From positions 1-18,547 of the forward strand of contig DYMC01000022.1 in assembly GCA_020721745.1 (NCBI GenBank): DNA of 18,547 bases, in the 5' to 3' direction. This DNA is from Lentisphaera sp. (GTDB lineage: Bacteria > Verrucomicrobiota > Lentisphaeria > Victivallales > GWF2-50-93). How positions within the stretch are numbered: the first letter of the stretch is position 1; each line of letters opens with the position of its first letter. A model generated the notes under the pieces. That model ran no database searches and was not told where the DNA came from. It saw nothing but the letters and a program-made list of their open reading frames with translations. Made by a program: the position numbers and the translations under genes. Below are positions 14,201-18,547 of the stretch, piece after piece.

Positions 14201-14995
14201 ATTCCGCAGACTTTCCAGTATAGTCTTCGCCTTCGAAGGCCTCGCTCCCGCAAGCTTGCTCCCGACGGCCTTCAGCAGCGCATCCAGCTTGAAGTCGAGG
14301 ATCGCGGAAAAGGCCCGGTCGGAAAGCCCGTCGCCCAAAAGCCCGTCCGGAATTCCATGCCTGACGACAATATCGGGTCTGGACGATATCTCCTTGGCGA
14401 AGGAGAGAAAGTTTCCGGAGGAGAGCCCCCTTTCGGAGAGGGCTGACACCAGCGCCGGATTTCCCTCGTAGAAGTTTGCCCTCCAGAAGTCCTCGATGCA
14501 TCCGCCGATAAGCTCGTCCTGCTTCTCGACAAGCTCCAGCTCAAAAGGCATCCTGCTCTCGAACGCGTTCTCGTTGAGCATCCTCGAACAAAAGCCATGT
14601 ATGGTGAATATGGCGGCCTCGTCGAAGGAAAGGAGTGCGACGCGCAGCCGCCGCGACATCTCCTTGATTCCATTGCCGGCCTCAAGCGCATGCCCGATTA
14701 TGGACTTGATCGTATCCTGCAATCCCCTGTCGTGGAGATCTGCACCGGCCAGGACGGCGGCCGCCGCCTCGATGTTGGATCTTATCCTGCTCCTGAGCTC
14801 CGCCGTCGCCGCCTCGGTAAATGTCACCGCCAGGATCTGGGAAACCTTCAGGCCGCGCTCGAGGACGAGCCGCAGATAGATGTGCTGTATGTTGAACGTC
14901 TTGCCCGTGCCGGCGCTGGCCTCGATGAGCAGGGAGGCTCCGTCGCCTATCGGCGCGTCCAGGATACTGAATTCATTCTTAGCCGTTGTCGCCAT
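11195..14995 (-). CDS. recB: RecBCD helicase-nuclease beta subunit RecB
   Basis: A 1266-residue SF1A helicase fused to a nuclease, somewhat longer than E. coli RecB (1180). Helicase motifs: EASAGTGKTFNI (25-36), ILAVTFTEAATAELR, ALVDEFQDTDPIQ, MIGDPKQSIYKFRSADI, VTIMTIHKSKGLQFPIVF and LLRVAYVAVTRAENF. The C-terminal nuclease has H997 (GSCFHEIME), D1146 (GSIDIVF), D1159 and K1161 (ADWKTN) and Q1185-Y1186 (LQYLIY), with the 13-residue D-to-D spacing seen in E. coli, so it should be active. In RecBCD it is the 3'-5' motor and the only nuclease. The start lies 6 nt after the recC stop, with GGTGA (15002-15006) as ribosome site. The final residues are encoded by hairpins B and C. A short GC-rich hairpin (13414-13430) also lies in frame. 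One TGCGATTTTCGCA site is at 11792-11804. Confidence 0.96.
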   Translation of the reverse strand: MATTAKNEFSILDAPIGDGASLLIEASAGTGKTFNIQHIYLRLVLERGLKVSQILAVTFTEAATAELRSRIRSNIEAAAAVLAGADLHDRGLQDTIKSIIGHALEAGNGIKEMSRRLRVALLSFDEAAIFTIHGFCSRMLNENAFESRMPFELELVEKQDELIGGCIEDFWRANFYEGNPALVSALSERGLSSGNFLSFAKEISSRPDIVVRHGIPDGLLGDGLSDRAFSAILDFKLDALLKAVGSKLAGARPSKAKTILESLRNDAGKMAPAGKYRMLNGLSHNTPQWLKGSSELEDCLALPEIVVKIALRKFLPDAMAKIKRKHHLQSYDDMLMDLRTALRGLDGVPAPECELARCLRKRYKAALVDEFQDTDPIQCEIFETVFRHRDCLFVMIGDPKQSIYKFRSADIYSYLKAKERTSPSGRFTLTRNFRSVQALLDGVNELFGGDLPFLDKGIAYEPVESGRQPRRSLLMGSGADKPFQLEWIMTPGPDGISKSAVDVLEHSADRIVEALNGFKWSCGGSAPGEAFARVEPRDIAVLVPKNYHAAGMRKALKKRGVAAVISKSGNVFLSDIAKDLYFLLRAVLNPGSARHLRTALAGAFFRFPPEMLLDLDNGSDSTQMSDRLILWTEIFRDCGAEWDRKGVMPMLSRILTTENLHPGRCTKDFSVGGAGAPSRTALQNLSEPGLLSPDGLDMRERNIVDLRHLMGLLHRTENERSLSPQLLLAWLGRMITGQGGDDSESDVYQARLETDMDAVTIMTIHKSKGLQFPIVFCPMLWDSNASSSSSADRECFFHDFESEAGSLVMPLGSMRDLNRERIEGENLGELLRVAYVAVTRAENFCCLLCGNFKGDAVKTSLNYLFQKGDSRGEAFWKSIQTRKSIGNEPPAFENIQVVPLDSGELSGGPTPEIYRQAPLYEGELENHQLRRDFEIPKTWGILSYSGIATHRKTSFEAARVKGGSDETSPGQGDTAAAGPVETKPALEGGERTGSCFHEIMEKLDFTRLRGESHHAWSEAQENRRIITETMERYGLLRAADSASATGTRERNYALMCELLHNATNAKIAGDGFSFSFNQIGLGDRSSEMEFHYQMGGDLDRAGLGRAASAFLKENAPSAGSGFDPASLSLSLDGGRLSTGFMTGSIDIVFRRDGRYFFADWKTNSLPGYGAGTLWKVMFDQSYVLQYLIYSLALDLHLRRTLPGYDFERHFGGGFYLFVRGMDLEGREGVVKGRTSRRIMDDLRSCMGMSLRGLRANIFAPRTAQST
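13414..13430. repeat. GC-rich perfect hairpin inside recB
   Basis: CGGGGGC-GGA-GCCCCCG, a 7-bp perfect stem with a 3-nt loop, read by RecB as part of CGGSAPGE between two helicase segments. It is as compact as hairpins B and C and may be a small in-frame palindromic insertion, or it may be chance in GC-rich DNA. Confidence 0.5.
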
Positions 14996-15001
14996 GTCTG
15001 C

Positions 15002-18000
15002 TCACCGTTTGAATACGACTATCGCCTCCGATAGCTCCTTGAACTCCTTCCTCAATCCTTCGTCCGCCGGAAACTTCTCCCCGAAAAAGCTCCTCGTGTA
15101 TGCGTCCGGCTTGGAATGCCGCCCCGGCGCGTCATCCATGTATGAAGGCTCCCATGCGCCCCTCGCCTTTCCCGGATCGAACACGCCCCCCTTCATCCCT
15201 GCGCAGGCTGCGTCAAGCCAGAAGCATAGAGGCCTCCTGCGCCCTTCGATGTAGATGCCCAGCAGGCGTTCGAGATACCCGCGCGGGTTCTCCATGCGTC
15301 CCTGCTCCCTCTCGCCATCCATCCCGAGAAATACGCTCCGCGGCGGGATTTCCGCCCCTCCATCTGCGGCGAGCATGTCCATGGCCGCCTGCTCCACGGC
15401 CATCCTGAGCAGATCCTTCGGCTTGCACGAGGAGGGACGTGCGACCAGACGGGCTTCCCTGCGCAATCCCCCTATCTCGTGGGATATCCGCAGTTTCCCG
15501 GAAAACTCCGGGATATCCATCCTGATGTCCACTTGGAGCGGATCCAGCTTTTCCCCGAGTTTCCCCTCCATCTCCCTCAGGCTCCCTATCCAATCGAAAG
15601 TCTCGTCCCATATCTCATCGAATATCTTCTCTCCCGCCATTCCGACCGGCAGCACACCCTCCGCCCTCAGACGGGAGATGAAGCGGCCCTTGAACCCGGC
15701 ATCGGACTGCATCTCCGCCAGGCTTCCATCTTGGACCGAGTCAACCGCCTTCCAGATCAAGGAGCGCAGGTTGAACCTCGACAAATTGTCCAGCCCTGTC
15801 GGCTCGACATCGTCAGGACAGTCCGATCCACCTATGTTAAGATCAATGCCGAGCGTCCTTTCCGCGTAGTGCCTGCAAGGGCTCAGGAAAAATCCGATCA
15901 GCTCGGAAAGCCGTATATCGAGCAGGCCGGGAACGGCCGCCGGATTCTCCGGAGGAGGAGAGCGCCTGGGCATGCTCGCCTGCGGCTTACCCGTCTGGCC
16001 GTATAGGTTCTGGGCGACGGAACGCCAAAGCCGGGAACATGATCGCGGCAGGGCATCGCCCGCAGCCGAAAAATATTTCGGGCTGAACGGATGCATCGGA
16101 TGCCTTACGACAAGCGAATCGGCGGACGAAGGATCGGATGTCCTCGACGCAATGTAGGAGAGAAGCTCGGACACGAGAATTGACGGCGGCATCTCCTGCC
16201 TGTCCGTGTCGCCCCTCCCGGTGTAGCTGATGTATAGCCTGCCGCGGGACGACATCAGCGCCTCGAGAAAGGCGTATCTGTCGTCGTCCTTGCTCCACCT
16301 GTCGCAGGTCCAGCGGCTGGAGGGATCCATCAGGTCGAATCCGAGCTGCTTCTGCTGCCTCGGGAATGCGCTGTCGTTCATGCCGAGCATGCAGACTATC
16401 CTGGCCGGGATTCCGCGCATGGGCTGAAATCGGCAGAAAGTCGCATATCCGCAGCAGAACTTCTCGTCGCTGGATTCGCCCTCTATGCTCTCCTTCAGGG
16501 CAAACAGGAGCAGATCCCAGGACAGGCGCGAATCGAGAAGACCGGCAGCCTCCATCCGACCACGTATCGCGGCAAGCGCACGCAGCACCTCCATCGCTCC
16601 CTCGTCGGACTCCGGGGATGGAAGCAGCTCGGCGGCAGCTCTCTCCAGCATGTCAAGCCACCCGGAACAGCTCCGCAATCCAGCCCCGTCAATCTCCCGG
16701 CGCAGCGCAAAAAGCCTCTCCAGCCACTCGCAGAGAGAACCCACCAGGGCGGAATGGTTCTCAGTCATCTCAAGAGGCGCGATCAATTGCTCTCCATCCC
16801 CCCCGCCATCGGACGACGAGGCATAGCACGGGTCGGGGACTTCGTCGCCAGGTTTCATCATCGCCGCGCCAAGGACAAGCCTCTCGACCGCGAAACGCCA
16901 GCTGTTCTGCCCAAACCCGCACCCAGTCGCCATCCTCCTGAAATCCCCGTCAATCCCCCATGCGACACGGGACTCGCGCAGAAGCCGCTGGACAACATCC
17001 CAGTCGTCATCCTTGATCCCAGCCCTCGATCGTATCCCGCCGTAGCCAAGCAGAGACATCACTTCACTCGCCTTGAACCTGCCCCCGAGCAGATCCAAGG
17101 CGGAGAGGAATGCGGATGCCGACGGATATTCCCGCTGCAGAGTCCTGTCCGCAATAGTGAAGGGAAGCGCCATGCGCGAATATGGATTTCCGCTCCCGAA
17201 AACAGACTCTATCGCCGGAGCGTATTCCTCCAGATCGGGGACGAAGACAATGATGTCCTTCGGGAGCAGTCCCGGATCCTGGTCGAAGCAGTGCAGGAGG
17301 AAGTCGCGCAGCGTCTCGGCCTCCCTCAGCGGATTGTGGCAGTTGCTTATCGTGATGCTGCGGTCGCCAGGGTTCAATTCAATGCGGTCAGCCTCCTCGG
17401 GAAGAACATTCATCAATATGTCCTCCTGCATCGTGCCCAGGATGCCGCCTGGAGATTCGGCCGGAGCGACGCGCGCCTCGATATGCTCGTGGACCGCCAT
17501 GTCGCATCCGAGCAGAAGCCTGTGCAGGTCGCGGGGAATCCGCCCAAGCGAGCCCAGCAGCGGATTGCCCGATTCATCCCTGACCATGGCCTCCATCTCC
17601 GCCGCAAGCTTCTCACAGGAGCTGAAAACCTCGCAGGCCCTTATCCTCTCAATCTGCCTTTCCATCTCCTTGCGCCCCCTGCCCCTGTCGTAGAGACCCT
17701 CGGATGGATTCATCCAGAAGAAATGGACCGGAACACTCTCGGAAAGCTTCTGCAGCAGGGCCAGATGCGCCGGGGGAAGCGCCGATATCCCGAAAAAATA
17801 GACCGCAGGATGCCTCTTCAGCTCCGACAGCGTCTCCAGAGGAGCTCTGCCCTGGACGAAATCCCAGAATAAATCGGACGAAGTCCGCAACGCCGGGCTG
17901 GCCTCGATCATGGCCCTCCATAGCTCGGCCTGCCATTTTTCTCCATCCGTGAATGCTCCGCCAGACGGGGTAGCACTCTGCCAGCGCCGCAGCATCTCGG

Positions 18001-18475
18001 GACGATAGCTCGAATAACGGTCGAACGCCCTCGCTATCCTGCATGACAGCTGGTAGCGCCTGATCTCCACATCGTCCCCCTCCCCCAGATAGCGGGCTAT
18101 GGGCCGGAACGAATCCCCCCTCTCAAGCCCGCCGGACAACACTTTGAAGACGAGCCACGTCATGGCGTGGACATCCAGCAAAGGGGCTTCCGCAAATCCC
18201 GCTCCAGCATCAGGAGACCCGGACATGAGCCGCCCCATGGGATCGAATATCCACCTCTTGAAGAAATTCCCGGGGAAGAGCATGTCCATGTTGGCGCATA
18301 TCCCCAGATTGGAGCTCTTGGCCAGCTCCTGGCGCAGCCATCGCGCCATCCCGCTGCTGTGGACGACCACCTGCGTCCTGAGCAGCGGATCCGGCGGCGG
18401 ATTTCCGGCAATGACCTCCGCCATTCTGGACACAACATCCTCCAGCCTGCTCCCGCCATATACCATCATGCCCAT
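15002..18475 (-). CDS. recC: RecBCD gamma subunit RecC
   Basis: A 1157-residue RecC (E. coli RecC has 1122), a helicase-like scaffold without ATPase activity that splits the duplex and scans for Chi. Diagnostic segments: the N-terminal VVVHSSGMARWLRQELA followed by NLGICANMDMLFPGNFF; ITISNCHNPLREAETLRDFLL with DIIVFVPDLEEYAPAIESVFG; RFQPMRGIPARIVCMLGMNDSAFPRQ; and DDRYAFLEALMSSRGRLYISYTGR. As in other RecC proteins, the helicase fold lacks a Walker A motif, and the C-terminal nuclease-like domain has no catalytic set. ATG 18475 has GAGGG (18485-18489) 9 nt upstream; the alternative ATGs at 18469 and 18466 are farther away. It is first in the recC-recB-recD operon, and its stop lies 6 nt before recB. 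Unlike most genes here it contains no TGCGA-N3-TCGCA palindrome. Which Chi sequence it recognises cannot be read from the protein. Confidence 0.95.
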   Translation of the reverse strand: MGMMVYGGSRLEDVVSRMAEVIAGNPPPDPLLRTQVVVHSSGMARWLRQELAKSSNLGICANMDMLFPGNFFKRWIFDPMGRLMSGSPDAGAGFAEAPLLDVHAMTWLVFKVLSGGLERGDSFRPIARYLGEGDDVEIRRYQLSCRIARAFDRYSSYRPEMLRRWQSATPSGGAFTDGEKWQAELWRAMIEASPALRTSSDLFWDFVQGRAPLETLSELKRHPAVYFFGISALPPAHLALLQKLSESVPVHFFWMNPSEGLYDRGRGRKEMERQIERIRACEVFSSCEKLAAEMEAMVRDESGNPLLGSLGRIPRDLHRLLLGCDMAVHEHIEARVAPAESPGGILGTMQEDILMNVLPEEADRIELNPGDRSITISNCHNPLREAETLRDFLLHCFDQDPGLLPKDIIVFVPDLEEYAPAIESVFGSGNPYSRMALPFTIADRTLQREYPSASAFLSALDLLGGRFKASEVMSLLGYGGIRSRAGIKDDDWDVVQRLLRESRVAWGIDGDFRRMATGCGFGQNSWRFAVERLVLGAAMMKPGDEVPDPCYASSSDGGGDGEQLIAPLEMTENHSALVGSLCEWLERLFALRREIDGAGLRSCSGWLDMLERAAAELLPSPESDEGAMEVLRALAAIRGRMEAAGLLDSRLSWDLLLFALKESIEGESSDEKFCCGYATFCRFQPMRGIPARIVCMLGMNDSAFPRQQKQLGFDLMDPSSRWTCDRWSKDDDRYAFLEALMSSRGRLYISYTGRGDTDRQEMPPSILVSELLSYIASRTSDPSSADSLVVRHPMHPFSPKYFSAAGDALPRSCSRLWRSVAQNLYGQTGKPQASMPRRSPPPENPAAVPGLLDIRLSELIGFFLSPCRHYAERTLGIDLNIGGSDCPDDVEPTGLDNLSRFNLRSLIWKAVDSVQDGSLAEMQSDAGFKGRFISRLRAEGVLPVGMAGEKIFDEIWDETFDWIGSLREMEGKLGEKLDPLQVDIRMDIPEFSGKLRISHEIGGLRREARLVARPSSCKPKDLLRMAVEQAAMDMLAADGGAEIPPRSVFLGMDGEREQGRMENPRGYLERLLGIYIEGRRRPLCFWLDAACAGMKGGVFDPGKARGAWEPSYMDDAPGRHSKPDAYTRSFFGEKFPADEGLRKEFKELSEAIVVFKR

Positions 18476-18530
18476 TCAAAAACACCCTCGATATTGGAAT
18501 CAACTGCAATCTAGTCCCAGTTCCGCTTTT

Positions 18531-18546
18531 GGCAAGACCTCTTGCC
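18531..18546. repeat. Inverted repeat upstream of recC at the window edge
   Basis: GGCAAGA-CC-TCTTGCC is a perfect 7-bp inverted repeat (stem of 6 with a 4-nt loop if folded), 56 nt upstream of the recC start. It could be an operator for the recCBD operon or the gene-end stem-loop of a gene beyond the window. On the minus strand it overlaps a TTGCCA that could be a -35 box with TAGATT 16 nt downstream; that promoter is weak. Confidence 0.35.
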
Positions 18547-18547
18547 C

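Noticed and set aside
16064..16084. AGCCGAAA-AATA-TTTCGGGCT palindrome inside recC
   Set aside because: A single coding-sequence occurrence with no partner copy or gene boundary; likely chance.
9264..18475. recCBD operon as part of a phage-defence or mobile island
   Set aside because: No integrase, transposase, tRNA or attachment site was seen, and composition matches the rest of the window. It looks like core repair machinery.

Overview
This is a bacterial chromosomal window, GC-rich overall and densely coded, built around DNA processing and DNA uptake. Ile ATA and Arg AGG/AGA codons are common despite the high GC, which argues against an enteric host. A PVC-group (for example Lentisphaerota) or similar deep-branching Gram-negative is my best guess, but this rests on general impression only and is low confidence.

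Left edge (1-1370): a tandem heptamer repeat (1-98) runs into the 3' end of a small YkgJ-type CxxCxxCC cysteine-cluster gene on the minus strand. Divergent from it is an overlapping pair on the plus strand: an AbiEii-like nucleotidyltransferase and a 65-residue helical protein. This pair is AT-richer than its surroundings and looks like an acquired toxin-antitoxin-like module. Both divergent promoters lie so close to the start codons that near-leaderless transcripts are predicted.

Middle (1370-9204): recD2 (minus strand) is divergent from a three-gene operon on the plus strand whose genes overlap by 4 nt (ATGA). The operon holds a membrane-anchored, NrnB-like DHH/DHHA1 phosphoesterase with a damaged first motif, a ComEC/Rec2 DNA-uptake channel whose C-terminal beta-lactamase-like domain has lost its metal motif, and a BioD-type P-loop protein.

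Right (9264-18475): a complete recC-recB-recD operon on the minus strand encodes a RecBCD helicase-nuclease with intact helicase motifs and an intact RecB nuclease site. The recB-recD junction carries three consecutive perfect hairpins, one before the recD translation start and two inside the recB 3' end.

The window thus puts a DNA import channel, a putative small-oligonucleotide phosphoesterase, a RecD2 helicase and RecBCD side by side; a link between uptake and processing is inferred from neighbourhood alone. The most unexpected signal is an interrupted palindrome, TGCGA-N3-TCGCA, present eight times (five as the identical 13-mer) inside seven different positions-rich genes of the window, far above chance and absent from the nucleotidyltransferase pair and from recC. 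It behaves like a genome-wide iterated site (uptake, HIP1-like, or protein-binding/modification site).
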